In this document: positions 52,114-61,262 of the stretch, piece by piece | How the letters are laid out: each line of letters opens with the position of its first letter | How positions within the stretch are numbered: the stretch's first letter is position 1 | DNA from: Pseudomonas orientalis | Lineage (GTDB): Bacteria; Pseudomonadota; Gammaproteobacteria; Pseudomonadales; Pseudomonadaceae | Length of the DNA stretch: 64,000 bases | Assembly (NCBI RefSeq): GCF_022807995.1 | Contig: NZ_CP094351.1 | Location: 5,441,501-5,505,500, forward strand | Direction of reading: 5' to 3' | Translations under genes and position numbers: made by a program | Notes under the pieces: model-generated | Told to the model about the DNA's origin: nothing | Database searches by the model: none | The model's input: the letters and a program-made list of their open reading frames with translations, nothing else

Positions 52114-52737
52114 TCAGAACGGCTCGTTGCCCCGTCGGCGAAACCAGCCGGTCAGGGACAGGCGCTCGCGGGTAGCAGGCAGCACTTCATGGGGCACCTC
52201 GCCCGACAGGAACACCACCAGGCTGCCGCCGGTGGGCACCACGTCATGTTCGATGCCGCCCTTGAGGTACATGCGCAACTGGCCACCGTGTTCGGGCAGC
52301 CAGGCGTCGTTCAAATAGATCACGGCCGAGACCATGCGCCGGTCATCGTCGCGAAAGCGGTCCAGGTGCTTGAGGTAGAACGCCCCGGGCGGATACAGCG
52401 CGAAGTGGCTTTCGAAGTCCTCCAGGCCGAGGAACAGACCACGGTTCATCGCCAGGCGCAGGCTGTCCATCACTGCCATGTAGGTGTCGCAGACGGCGGC
52501 GTCGCCCTCTTCCAGCCATTGGATATGATCGCCGCGAATCCCCTCGCGAATTTCCTGGGCCGGCCCGCGCCCCACCGCCGCCGGGGCCAGTTCACCTTCG
52601 GCCGCACGTTTACGGCACTCAGCCGCCAACTCCAGGGTCAGAGCCTGGGGCAGGAAGGCATTCTGCTGCGACCAGCCTTTTTCGGCCAGGTCGTCGACAA
52701 TGCGTTGCAGCAGTGGGTGATCGAGGGGTGTTTGCAT
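52114..52737 (-). CDS. 2-oxoglutarate/Fe(II)-dependent oxygenase family protein
   Basis: This protein of about 207 residues has the jelly-roll iron site: HLD (FYLKHLDRFRDDD) and a distal His in GEVPHEVLPATRERLSLTGWF, where the Arg would bind 2-oxoglutarate. It resembles the SM-20/prolyl hydroxylase-like group. The substrate is unknown. Three in-frame ATGs (52755, 52746, 52737) are possible; the last gives MQTPLDHPLL, the most plausible start. Confidence 0.8.
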   Translation of the reverse strand: MQTPLDHPLLQRIVDDLAEKGWSQQNAFLPQALTLELAAECRKRAAEGELAPAAVGRGPAQEIREGIRGDHIQWLEEGDAAVCDTYMAVMDSLRLAMNRGLFLGLEDFESHFALYPPGAFYLKHLDRFRDDDRRMVSAVIYLNDAWLPEHGGQLRMYLKGGIEHDVVPTGGSLVVFLSGEVPHEVLPATRERLSLTGWFRRRGNEPF

Positions 52738-52877
52738 GGCGCGCATAGTATCCATACGCCTGTGAATCCGACAGCGCCGTCGAGCGTCTGAATACACTTT
52801 AGTCAGGCGACTGATAGGACTTCTCGACAAATCCTACGCCCGACACGGACAATAGTGGCCGACTGACAGGAGTCCTT

Positions 52878-53630
52878 ATGCGTCGTTTGTTTTTTTCCTT
52901 GCTGATGTTCTGCGTTTTGCCCGCCTGGGCAGACGGCCATGACCAGTTATACAAAGTCGCCGGCTGGGCCGAACAACGTGCGCACTTCAACGACGCCCTC
53001 ACTGGCGCACAGCAGCGCTACCGTAACAGCCTGCCGCCGGCGGTGTACCAGGCGCTGGTGGACAACAGCAGCAAACGCTTCGCCGCCCAGGCCATGGACC
53101 AGCGTGCCGAAGCGCAATTGCGCAAGCACCTGGCGGACCCGAAACCGGCCCTCGCGTTTTTCCAATCGCCTCTTGGCCGCAAGATTGTCGCCGCCGAGCT
53201 GCTCGCCACGCGTCGCGACCAATTGGCGAAAAACGCTCAGGGCCTGCCGAAAATCCAGGCCGACGCCACCCGCAGTCTGATCATCGGCCACCTGGCCCAG
53301 GCCCTGCCCGCGCGTGAAGCCGGCGCCGAAGTCAGCCTGGCGATTGCCGGCGTGGCGGCGGACAGCCTGAGCCAGATGATCCCCGGCCTGTTGGGCGGCG
53401 GTCAGGCCCAGGGCATGTTGAATGGGCAGCGTGAGCGCTTGATGCAGCAGATCGACAAGGATCTGAATAACACGCTGCTGTACGTCTATCGGGACTTGTC
53501 CGATCCGGAGCTGGAAGAGTTCGCGACGTTTGCCGAATCGCCGGAGGGGAAGGCGTATTACCAGGCGGCGCTGGCGGCCATCCGTGCGGGATTGGCTGTC
53601 GGCCAGAGCACCTCAAGCCTGGCGCAGTAA
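52878..53630 (+). CDS. DUF2059 secreted protein
   Basis: This 250-residue protein has a signal peptide (cleavage near AWA-D) and helical sequence with the C-terminal DUF2059 region (YVYRDLSDPELEEFATFAESPEGKAYY, in part). The function is unknown. It is divergent from the oxygenase gene. Confidence 0.78.
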   Translation: MRRLFFSLLMFCVLPAWADGHDQLYKVAGWAEQRAHFNDALTGAQQRYRNSLPPAVYQALVDNSSKRFAAQAMDQRAEAQLRKHLADPKPALAFFQSPLGRKIVAAELLATRRDQLAKNAQGLPKIQADATRSLIIGHLAQALPAREAGAEVSLAIAGVAADSLSQMIPGLLGGGQAQGMLNGQRERLMQQIDKDLNNTLLYVYRDLSDPELEEFATFAESPEGKAYYQAALAAIRAGLAVGQSTSSLAQ

Positions 53631-53635
53631 TAAAA

Positions 53636-53724
53636 TGTGGGAGGGGGCTTGCCCCCGATTGCGGTGGATCAGCTACACATAAGTTGACTGACACACCGCT
53701 ATCGGGGGCAAGCCCCCTCCCACA
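53636..53724. repeat. Canonical REPIN, 89 bp
   Basis: 24-bp arms around a 41-bp spacer, beginning 6 bp after the DUF2059 stop, between convergent genes. Confidence 0.88.
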
Positions 53725-53735
53725 TTTGGATTGTG

Positions 53736-54671
53736 TCAGGTCAGGTGGTTCGTCAAGTATCGGAAGTATTCTTCGCGAATCTCGGGGATCTCATTGGCCA
53801 GATGATGCCGGCCGCGCTTGAGCATCAACACCTCGGGCTGATCGAACTTACTGCGCAGTACCTGCAAGTTGTACTGCCAGTCCACCGTCATATCCTCCTC
53901 GCCCTGCACGATCACTGGGCGCCGAGCGCTGCGCGGTGCGGCTTCGATGCGTTTGATCCAGCGCGCCAGTGCGCCCACCCAGGCGGTGGGCAGTTGGCGC
54001 GGCTGCAACGGGTCGGCTTCGAGAAAAGGTCTGAATGCCGGATCGTTGGAGTTATCGCTGAAACGCCGCGCGATGCCTTTGACAAACGGGCGCAGCAAGT
54101 AATAGCTGAGCTGCGACCAACCCCAGGCTCGCGGACGCACCAGGGGCGAAAGTAGAAACGTCTTGCCCTGGGCAGGGCTTTCGTTGCCGTGGTTGAGCAG
54201 GTGGTCAACCACGATTGCGCCGCCGGTGCTTTGCCCGAACAGGTGCCAGGGTTGCGGCAGTTGCAGCGCCTTGGCCTCGACAAACAGCGCCTGCACCACG
54301 TCCTGATACACCGCAAACTCGTCGATGCTGGCCCGTGTGCCGCTGGACAGGCCATGGCCCGGCAGGTCGCAGGCGATCACGACAAAACCCTGCCCCAGCG
54401 CCCAATCCACGGCATGACGATACAGCCCCATGTGGTCGTAGAAGCCGTGGAACATGAACATCGTCGCCACCGGCGCCGAAGGCCACCACACTTGCGCAAC
54501 CACCTCGAACCCGGCCACCTCCATACGCCCCAGGCGGCTCGTGGCTTGGCGTGACGGCAGGTCCAACCCGTAGAACCGCTGGTACACCCGCGCCTCGGCT
54601 GACAGCGGCTGCGCTTCCACCAGGGGCCGCAAGCTTTCGCGCAGATGATCAGGGTCAAAGGTGACGGGCAT
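53736..54671 (-). CDS. Alpha/beta hydrolase, monoglyceride-lipase-like
   Basis: This 311-residue hydrolase has the oxyanion HGF (MFMFHGFYDHMGLYRH), DLPGHGLSSGTRASIDEF, the nucleophile elbow GQSTGG and the acid in QGEEDMTVDW. The HG-Y and GHG-S pattern fits the serine aminopeptidase S33/monoglyceride lipase group. The start at 54671 follows GGAAGCC; an ATG at 54737 would add an odd 22-residue extension. Substrate unknown. Confidence 0.83.
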   Translation of the reverse strand: MPVTFDPDHLRESLRPLVEAQPLSAEARVYQRFYGLDLPSRQATSRLGRMEVAGFEVVAQVWWPSAPVATMFMFHGFYDHMGLYRHAVDWALGQGFVVIACDLPGHGLSSGTRASIDEFAVYQDVVQALFVEAKALQLPQPWHLFGQSTGGAIVVDHLLNHGNESPAQGKTFLLSPLVRPRAWGWSQLSYYLLRPFVKGIARRFSDNSNDPAFRPFLEADPLQPRQLPTAWVGALARWIKRIEAAPRSARRPVIVQGEEDMTVDWQYNLQVLRSKFDQPEVLMLKRGRHHLANEIPEIREEYFRYLTNHLT

Positions 54672-54770
54672 AAAGGCTTCCAGACTGGCGGTGAAGATGA
54701 AGATCGAGCTGCGATATTCATCTGTCAGGACAAGCATGGCAAGCTACGCGACCTGCGAGGATACCTCTGA

Positions 54771-55346
54771 ATGCGACAACCCCACCGCACTGCCCTGTTC
54801 GCCAGCCTGGTGCTGATCATCTGCGCCGGCGCGCTGTGGGCCGCACTTGACTGGTTCCAGGGCCGTTACCTGCGCGCCTTCAGCGAGCATACGGCGGTGT
54901 TTTCAGGCGATGCGCTGCAACTGCCCGCCGCGCTCAGCGGCCCTGGCCCGATTCGCCTGGTGCACTTCTGGGACCCGGCCTGCCCGTGCAATGTCGGTAA
55001 CCAGCAGCACCTGGGCGAGCTGATCGAGCACTACGCGCCGCAAGGCGTCGAGTTCTACGCCCTGCAAAAAGCCGGCAGCCACGGCGTCCTGCCGGACAAC
55101 CTGCGCCGGATGAAAACCCTCGACGCCCTGCCCGGCGCCGATCAGGTACCGGCCAGCCCGGCCGTGGGCATTTGGGATCGTACGGGCAAGTTGGCGTATT
55201 TCGGGCCGTACAGCGAAGGGCTGACCTGCAATGCCGGCAACAGCTTTATCGAGCCGATCCTCAAGGCCCTGCAAGCGGGCCGCGAAATCAACGCCACTCA
55301 CACCCTCGCGGTGGGCTGCTATTGTTCGTGGCCTGAGCAACCGTAG
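54771..55346 (+). CDS. DUF6436 thioredoxin-like membrane-anchored protein
   Basis: This 191-residue protein has one N-terminal membrane segment (residues about 8-27) and a thioredoxin-like fold exposed to the periplasm: HFWDPACPCNVGN has a C71-x-C73 pair where thioredoxins have CxxC. A second pair, C183-x-C185, lies near the C terminus. It precedes the acylase gene by 27 bp and is probably cotranscribed. The function is unknown; a redox helper is inferred. Confidence 0.76.
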   Translation: MRQPHRTALFASLVLIICAGALWAALDWFQGRYLRAFSEHTAVFSGDALQLPAALSGPGPIRLVHFWDPACPCNVGNQQHLGELIEHYAPQGVEFYALQKAGSHGVLPDNLRRMKTLDALPGADQVPASPAVGIWDRTGKLAYFGPYSEGLTCNAGNSFIEPILKALQAGREINATHTLAVGCYCSWPEQP

Positions 55347-55373
55347 TCTGTCCATTCTGGATAAGGAAAGTCG

Positions 55374-57728
55374 ATGAAGCGTGTCTTGCAGGCTCTTGTG
55401 GTGCTGGTTGTGCTGGTCGCCCTTGGCGCCGGCGTGTACGTCTACAGCAAGCAACCCACCCGCCAGGGCACGGTCACGCTGGCACACCTGCAAGGCTCGG
55501 TCACCGTGCGCTACGACGACCGTGGCGTGCCGCATATCCGCGCCGAGAACGAGGCCGACCTGTACCGCGCGCTGGGCTACGTGCATGCCCAGGACCGGTT
55601 GTTCCAGATGGAAATCATGCGCCGCCTGGCCCGTGGCGAACTGGCCGAAGTGCTGGGGCCCAAGCTGCTGGAGACCGACAAGCTGTTTCGCAGCCTGCGC
55701 ATTCGCGAGCGCGCCCTGAGCTACGTCGAGCACATGAACCGTGACTCGGCCGCCTGGAAGGCGCTGCAAGCCTACCTGGACGGCGTCAACCAGTATCAGG
55801 CCAGCCACGCCAGCCCGATGGAGTTCGATGTACTGGGCATTCCCAAGCGGCCCTTCACTGCCGAGGACTCCATCAGTGTCGCCGGGTATATGGCCTACAG
55901 CTTTGCCGCAGCCTTTCGTACCGAACCGGTGCTGACTTACGTGCGCGACCAGTTGGGCAGCGATTACCTCAAGGTGTTCGACCTGGACTGGCAACCCAAA
56001 GGCGCACTCAACCTGGCAGCCGGCGACTGGAAAAACCTCGGTGCCCTCGCCCGCCTGAGCGAGCAGGCCCTGGCCGATAACGGCCTGCCGCAGTTCGAGG
56101 GCAGCAACGCCTGGGCCATCAGCGGCAACCGTACCAAAAGCGGCAAGCCGTTATTGGCCGGCGATCCGCATATTCGTTTTTCGGTGCCGTCGGTGTGGTA
56201 CGAGGCGCAGCTGTCGGCGCCCGGCTTTGAGTTGTATGGCTATCACAACGCGCTGGTGCCGGTGGCATTCCTGGGACACAACCTGGATTTCGGCTGGAGC
56301 CTGACCATGTTCCAGAACGACGACCTCGACCTGATTGCCGAGAAGGTCAACCCGGCCAACCCCAACCAGGTCTGGTACCACGGCGAGTGGGTCGACATGA
56401 GCAGCAGCGAACAGCAAATCCAGGTCAAGGGTCAGGCCCCGGTCACGCTGACCCTGCGCCGCTCACCCCACGGGCCGATCGTCAATGACGTACTCGGTGA
56501 AAACGCCGGCGCCACGCCGATTGCCATGTGGTGGGCGTTCCTCGATACAGAAAACCCGATTCTCGAGGGCTTCTACCAGCTCAACCGCGCCGACACCCTG
56601 GCCAAGGCACGCGCTGCGGCGGCCAAGGTATCGGCGCCGGGCCTGAATATCGTGTGGGCCAATGCCAAGGGCGATATCGGCTGGTGGGCGGCGGCGCAGT
56701 TGCCGATACGCCCGGCCGGCGTCAACCCGGGGTTCATCCTCGACGGCAGTACCGCCCAGGCCGACAAGCTGGGCTTCTACCCGTTCAGCGCCAACCCCCA
56801 GGAAGAAAACCCGGCGCGCGGCTACGTGGTCTCCGCCAACGCCCAGCCGGCCTCGCCTACCGGCATGCAAATCCCCGGCTATTACAACCTGGCCGACCGT
56901 GGCCAGCAGTTGAATGCGCAGTTGAGCGACAATCGCGTGAAGTGGGATGTGGACAACAGCCAGGCCCTGCAACTGGGCACCACCACCGCCTTTGGCCCGC
57001 GACTGCTGGCGCCGCTGTTGCCGGTGCTGCGCGAGGTGGTCACAGACCCGGCGCAGTTGAAGCTGGTGGAACAACTGGCAAGTTGGAAAGGCGATTACCC
57101 GCTGGACTCCACCAGCGCGACCCTGTTCAACCAGTTGCTGTTCAACCTCGCTGATGCGACCTTCCACCCGAAACTGGGCGACGCCCTGTTCAAGACGCTG
57201 CTCGGCACCCGCGTGATCGACGCGGCCCTGCCACGCCTGGCCGCCACGCCGGATTCGCCCTGGTGGAACGGCACGCGGGCCGACACCGTCAAGCTGGCCT
57301 GGGACAACAGCCTGGCGCACCTGAAAGCCACCTTTGGCGATGACCCGTCCCAGTGGCAGTGGGGCAAAGCGCACACCCTGACCCACGGCCACCCGCTGGG
57401 CATGCAGAAACCGCTGGACAAGCTCTTCAACGTCGGCCCCTTCGCGGCACCGGGCAGCCACGAAGTGCCAAACAACCAGACCGCCCTGATCGGCCCGGCA
57501 CCCTGGCCGGTGACCTACGGCCCTTCGACCCGCCGCCTGATCGACTTCGCCGACCCGGCCCATGCCCTCACCATCAACCCGGTGGGGCAAAGCGGCGTGC
57601 CGTTTGATGCGCACTACAGCGACCAGGCGCAAACCTATATCGAAGGCGGGTACGAGCAGGCGCATTTCAGCGAGGAAGAGATCACGGCGAATACCCGTGG
57701 CACCTTGAAGCTGTTGCCTGCCAGATAG
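55374..57728 (+). CDS. hacB: Penicillin acylase family protein, HacB-type AHL acylase
   Basis: This 784-residue Ntn hydrolase precursor has an N-terminal hydrophobic export segment (about residues 5-24). The autoprocessing site is EGSNAWAIS, with Ser244 becoming the N-terminal nucleophile of the beta chain. The alpha-chain RYDDRGVPHIRAENEADLY motif is typical. Position next to the spu polyamine genes matches P. aeruginosa PA0305 (HacB), an acylase that can cleave long-chain acyl-homoserine lactones. Whether quorum-signal cleavage is its physiological job is unclear. Confidence 0.85.
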   Translation: MKRVLQALVVLVVLVALGAGVYVYSKQPTRQGTVTLAHLQGSVTVRYDDRGVPHIRAENEADLYRALGYVHAQDRLFQMEIMRRLARGELAEVLGPKLLETDKLFRSLRIRERALSYVEHMNRDSAAWKALQAYLDGVNQYQASHASPMEFDVLGIPKRPFTAEDSISVAGYMAYSFAAAFRTEPVLTYVRDQLGSDYLKVFDLDWQPKGALNLAAGDWKNLGALARLSEQALADNGLPQFEGSNAWAISGNRTKSGKPLLAGDPHIRFSVPSVWYEAQLSAPGFELYGYHNALVPVAFLGHNLDFGWSLTMFQNDDLDLIAEKVNPANPNQVWYHGEWVDMSSSEQQIQVKGQAPVTLTLRRSPHGPIVNDVLGENAGATPIAMWWAFLDTENPILEGFYQLNRADTLAKARAAAAKVSAPGLNIVWANAKGDIGWWAAAQLPIRPAGVNPGFILDGSTAQADKLGFYPFSANPQEENPARGYVVSANAQPASPTGMQIPGYYNLADRGQQLNAQLSDNRVKWDVDNSQALQLGTTTAFGPRLLAPLLPVLREVVTDPAQLKLVEQLASWKGDYPLDSTSATLFNQLLFNLADATFHPKLGDALFKTLLGTRVIDAALPRLAATPDSPWWNGTRADTVKLAWDNSLAHLKATFGDDPSQWQWGKAHTLTHGHPLGMQKPLDKLFNVGPFAAPGSHEVPNNQTALIGPAPWPVTYGPSTRRLIDFADPAHALTINPVGQSGVPFDAHYSDQAQTYIEGGYEQAHFSEEEITANTRGTLKLLPAR

Positions 57729-57749
57729 CTATGTTGCACTCGGTCAAAA

Positions 57750-57838
57750 TGTGGGAGGGGGCTTGCCCCCGATGGCGGTGGGTCAGTCACATAGGTGCTG
57801 ACTGACACTCCCTCATCGGGGGCAAGCCCCCTCCCACA
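57750..57838. repeat. Canonical REPIN, 89 bp
   Basis: 24-bp arms around a 41-bp spacer. The convergent GlxA-like pseudogene reads into it and stops there at 57787. Confidence 0.88.
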
Positions 57839-58415
57839 TTTACGGCGAAATTCAGCCTGAACTGCTGCGGCGTCACGCCCAGCCGGCGATTGAACACACT
57901 GCGCATGTGCTGGGCGTCGCGAAACCCACATTGATAGGCCACGGTTTTCAACGGCGCATGAGTGCTTTCGAGCATCACCCGCGCCGCGTCCACGCGCGCC
58001 CTCTCGACAAACTCCGCTGGCGTGATCCGCGCTTCACGGGCGAACACCCGGGAGAAATTGCGCGCGCTCATATTGGCTGCCCTGGCCAGGTCGGCAATCC
58101 CCAAATCCCCGGTCAGGTTCGCCAGCACGTACAACTGCACCAGCGCCACCGCCGAGGTGGTATCGGCATGGGGCGTGAGGAACGGGCTGAACTGCGACTG
58201 GCCGCCCGCACGCTGGGTGAACACGACCAGGCGCTTGGCCACGCTCACAAACCGTTCGAGCACGCCATAGTGCCATGGCCGAGGCCAATGACTTCCAGGC
58301 GGTAATGCGCTTCGGGCGCCAGGAAGCGGTTGGCCTCGCAGAACACATCCATCGGCCCGGTCACATCCAGTGACTGGACACCGGGGAAGATCAGGATGGC
58401 GACGGTTTTGCTCAT
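57787..58415 (-). pseudogene. GlxA/AraC-type regulator, internally deleted and frameshifted
   Basis: From the ATG at 58415 the frame gives a DJ-1/PfpI-like start (MSKTVAILIFPGVQSLDVTG, then PMDVFCEANRF) but ends after 56 codons at TGA 58245-58247. In the next frame follow VAKRLVVFTQRAGGQSQFSP and a complete AraC helix-turn-helix region (DLARAANMSARNFSRVF; VAYQCGFRDAQHMRSVFNRR). Most of the DJ-1 domain, on the order of 100 codons, is missing at the junction. The C-terminal end NVGGGLPPMRECQSAPM is encoded by a REPIN arm. The intact ancestor was probably a 320-residue GlxA-family activator. Confidence 0.85.
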
Positions 58416-58458
58416 GGTCAGACACGCCTTTTTTCCAACTGGATAAACACAAATCCCC

Positions 58459-58547
58459 TGTGGGAGGGGGCTTGCCCCCGATAGCGGTGGGTCAGTTCAT
58501 CAGATGCCGACTGGCACTCCCTCATCGGGGGCAAGCCCCCTCCCACA
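58459..58547. repeat. Canonical REPIN, 89 bp
   Basis: 24-bp arms around a 41-bp spacer, between the divergent regulator pseudogene and the HD gene, upstream of both. Confidence 0.88.
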
Positions 58548-58687
58548 TTTGGATTGTCGCAGGCCTTACCCTAGCCGATTTTGCCTTGGCACGATGTGGT
58601 GGCACATTGGCCGAGAACGTTCCATCGTTGCGATGGCTCCATCGCGCACGCGCAACGAGACTGGACGCTTTCCAGAGGAGCGCCACC

Positions 58688-59329
58688 ATGAACACCACCA
58701 TCGCCGGCATCAAAATCCCCGACAGCGCCCTGGCCAGGGCCACCACCGAGTACATCCGCGACATCGAATCCGACCTGCTCTACCACCACTCCCGTCGAGT
58801 ATTCCTGTTCGGCGCCTTGAGCGGTGAGCGCAAGCAACTGGCCTACAACCCGGAGCTGCTGTACGTCGGCGCGATGTTCCACGACCTCGGCCTGGTGGAA
58901 GGCCATCGCAGCGACAATGAGCGCTTTGAAGTGGACGGCGCCAACGCAGCGGCCGCCTTTCTCAAGCCGTATGGTCTGAGCGACGACGATATCGAACAGG
59001 TGTGGCTGTCCATCGCCCTGCACACCACGCCAGGCGTGCCGCAGCATTTGCGCCCCACCGTGGCGCTGGTCACCGCAGGGGTGGAGATGGACGTGCTGGG
59101 CCTGGACTACGCCGCATTTACCACGGTGCAGCGCGAAGCGGTGGTGCATGCGCATCCACGCGGTGAGGGGTTCAAGGAATGCATCATCTGCGCGTTCGCC
59201 GACGGCTTGCGCCACCGCCCGCAGACCACGTTTGGCAACGTGAAGACCGATGTGCTGGTGGATCAGGAGCCGGGGTTCAGGCCGATGAACTTTGTCGAGG
59301 TGATTCGCCAGTCGCCGTGGTCAGCTTAA
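58688..59329 (+). CDS. HD domain-containing protein
   Basis: This 213-residue HD hydrolase has metal ligands in YHHSRRVFLFG, MFHDLGLV and SIALHTTPGVP. It resembles the group often labelled cyanamide hydratase-like HD proteins, but the true substrate is unknown. The ATG at 58688 follows GAGGAGCGCCACC. The broken GlxA-type regulator next to it, divergent, may once have controlled it. Confidence 0.82.
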   Translation: MNTTIAGIKIPDSALARATTEYIRDIESDLLYHHSRRVFLFGALSGERKQLAYNPELLYVGAMFHDLGLVEGHRSDNERFEVDGANAAAAFLKPYGLSDDDIEQVWLSIALHTTPGVPQHLRPTVALVTAGVEMDVLGLDYAAFTTVQREAVVHAHPRGEGFKECIICAFADGLRHRPQTTFGNVKTDVLVDQEPGFRPMNFVEVIRQSPWSA

Positions 59330-59351
59330 CCAGCCTGAAATGCAATCAAAA

Positions 59352-59440
59352 TGTGGGAGGGGGCTTGCCCCCGATAGCGGAGTGTCAGCCAAAGATTAGC
59401 TGGCTGACACACTGCAATCGGGGGCAAGCCCCCTCCCACA
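59352..59440. repeat. Canonical REPIN, 89 bp
   Basis: 24-bp arms around a 41-bp spacer, between the convergent HD gene and spuH. Confidence 0.88.
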
Positions 59441-59460
59441 TTTTTACCCAGTTCCGGCAG

Positions 59461-60345
59461 TTAGACCGGGGCTGGGGCGCGGCGCTTGTCCGGCTGCTGC
59501 CAGCCATCCGCCGCGGCCTCTTCGATGGCTTGCTGGATGGCTTTCTTGCGATGCTCTTCGGCACGGCGGCTGAAGAACCACACCAGGAAAGTCACCAGCG
59601 ACACCGCCAGCAGGATCAGGCTCGCCACCGCGTTGATCTCGGGTTTGACCCCGAGACGCACCGCCGAAAACACTTCCATCGGCAAGGTGGTCGAACCCGG
59701 GCCCGATACGAAGCTGGCCAGTACCAGGTCGTCCAGGGACAGCGCGAACGACATCATGCCGCCCGCCGCCAGCGATGGCGCGATCATCGGAATGGTGATC
59801 AGGAAGAACACCTTCCACGGCCGTGCCCCCAGATCCATCGCCGCTTCTTCGATCGACAGGTCCAGCTCACGCAGGCGCGCCGACACCACCACCGCCACAT
59901 AGGCCGCGCAGAACGTGGTGTGGGCGATCCAGATGGTCACGATGCCACGTTCCTGGGGCCAGCCGATCATCTGCGCCATGGCCACGAACAGCAGCAACAG
60001 CGACAGACCAGTGATCACTTCCGGCATCACCAGCGGTGCGGTCACCAGGCCGCCGAACAGCGTACGGCCCTTGAACTGACTGATGCGCGTCAGCACGAAC
60101 GCCGCCAGCGTACCCAGCGCCACCGCCGCCACCGCCGTGTAGCAGGCGATTTCCAGCGAACGCGCCACCGAGCCCATCAACTGGGTGTTGTCCAGCAGGC
60201 CCACGTACCACTTGATCGACCAACCGCCCCACACCGTCACCAGCTTGGATTCGTTGAACGAGTAGATCACCAGGATCAGCATCGGCAGGTAGATGAACAA
60301 CAAGCCCACGACCAGCATGAAGCTGGAGAAACGAAAGCGCTTCAT
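59461..60345 (-). CDS. spuH: Polyamine ABC transporter permease SpuH
   Basis: This 294-residue inner-membrane permease has about six helices and the EAA loop (AAMDLGARPWKVFFLITIP). It resembles PotI and is the last gene of the spuDEFGH operon. Its ATG overlaps the spuG stop by 4 bp. With SpuG it forms the channel for putrescine and spermidine uptake. Confidence 0.93.
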   Translation of the reverse strand: MKRFRFSSFMLVVGLLFIYLPMLILVIYSFNESKLVTVWGGWSIKWYVGLLDNTQLMGSVARSLEIACYTAVAAVALGTLAAFVLTRISQFKGRTLFGGLVTAPLVMPEVITGLSLLLLFVAMAQMIGWPQERGIVTIWIAHTTFCAAYVAVVVSARLRELDLSIEEAAMDLGARPWKVFFLITIPMIAPSLAAGGMMSFALSLDDLVLASFVSGPGSTTLPMEVFSAVRLGVKPEINAVASLILLAVSLVTFLVWFFSRRAEEHRKKAIQQAIEEAAADGWQQPDKRRAPAPV

Positions 60346-61262
60346 ATCTTGCCCTCCAGCTCTTTGGCCTGGCTGCGGTTGAACAGGATGATCGGCACGA
60401 TCAGGATCGCCAGCATCACCACCGCAAGGGCAGACGCCACCGGCCAGTCACGGTTGTTGAAGAACTCTTGCCACAACACCTTACCGATCATCAGAGTTTC
60501 CGGGCCGCCGAGCAGTTCCGGGATCACGAACTCGCCCACCACCGGGATAAACACCAGCATGCAGCCGGCGATGATGCCGTTCTTGGACAACGGCACGGTG
60601 ATTTTCCAGAAGCTGTTGAAGGTGCTCGAACCCAGGTCAGATGCCGCTTCCAGCAGGCTCTGGTCATGCTTCACCAGGTTGGCGTACAACGGCAGGATCA
60701 TGAACGGCAGGTAGGAATAGACCACGCCGATATACACCGCGATGTTGGTGTTAAGGATCTGCAGCGGTTCGCTGATCAGCCCCATCGACATCAAAAAGCC
60801 GTTGAGCAAGCCGTTGTTGCTGAGGATGCCCATCCACGCATAGACGCGGATCAGGATTGCGGTCCAGGTCGGCATCATGATCAGCAGCACCAGCACGGTT
60901 TGCATTTCTTTGCGTGCGGTGGCAATGGCGTAGGCCATCGGATAGCCGATCAGCAGGCACAGCAGCGTGCTGAAGAATGCCATCTTCAACGAGCCCAGGT
61001 ACGCGGCGATGTACAACTCGTCGCCCGCCAGCAAGCTGTAGTTGGCCAGGTTCAGCACCACTTGCAGCTTCTGCTCAACGTAGGTGTAGATCTCGGTGTA
61101 GGGCGGGATCGCCACGTCGGCTTCGGCAAAGCTGATTTTCAATACGATGAAAAACGGCAGTGCGAAAAACAGGAACAGCCAGAGGAAGGGAATCCCGATG
61201 ACCACCTGCTTGCCACTGGGCACGATGCGATCCAAGCGCCGCTTGAATTTCTTCATGTTCAT
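60342..61262 (-). CDS. spuG: Polyamine ABC transporter permease SpuG
   Basis: This permease of about 306 residues is PotH-like, with an N-terminal helix (IGIPFLWLFLFFALPFFIV), further helices and the EAA loop (AASDLGSSTFNSFWKITVP). An ATG at 61262 overlaps the spuF stop by 4 bp; another at 61256 is also possible. Overlaps on both sides show tight coupling of the operon. Confidence 0.92.
   Translation of the reverse strand: MNMKKFKRRLDRIVPSGKQVVIGIPFLWLFLFFALPFFIVLKISFAEADVAIPPYTEIYTYVEQKLQVVLNLANYSLLAGDELYIAAYLGSLKMAFFSTLLCLLIGYPMAYAIATARKEMQTVLVLLIMMPTWTAILIRVYAWMGILSNNGLLNGFLMSMGLISEPLQILNTNIAVYIGVVYSYLPFMILPLYANLVKHDQSLLEAASDLGSSTFNSFWKITVPLSKNGIIAGCMLVFIPVVGEFVIPELLGGPETLMIGKVLWQEFFNNRDWPVASALAVVMLAILIVPIILFNRSQAKELEGKI

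Noticed and set aside
52114..52737. 2OG-Fe(II) oxygenase as the missing PhnY
   Set aside because: The sequence resembles SM-20/prolyl hydroxylase-like proteins, not the PhyH-type PhnY, and it lies more than 20 kb from the phosphonate cluster.
13602..59440. CRISPR array from the many repeated 24-bp units
   Set aside because: The repeats are scattered, inverted in pairs, and not regularly spaced with unique spacers; they are REPINs, and no cas genes are present.
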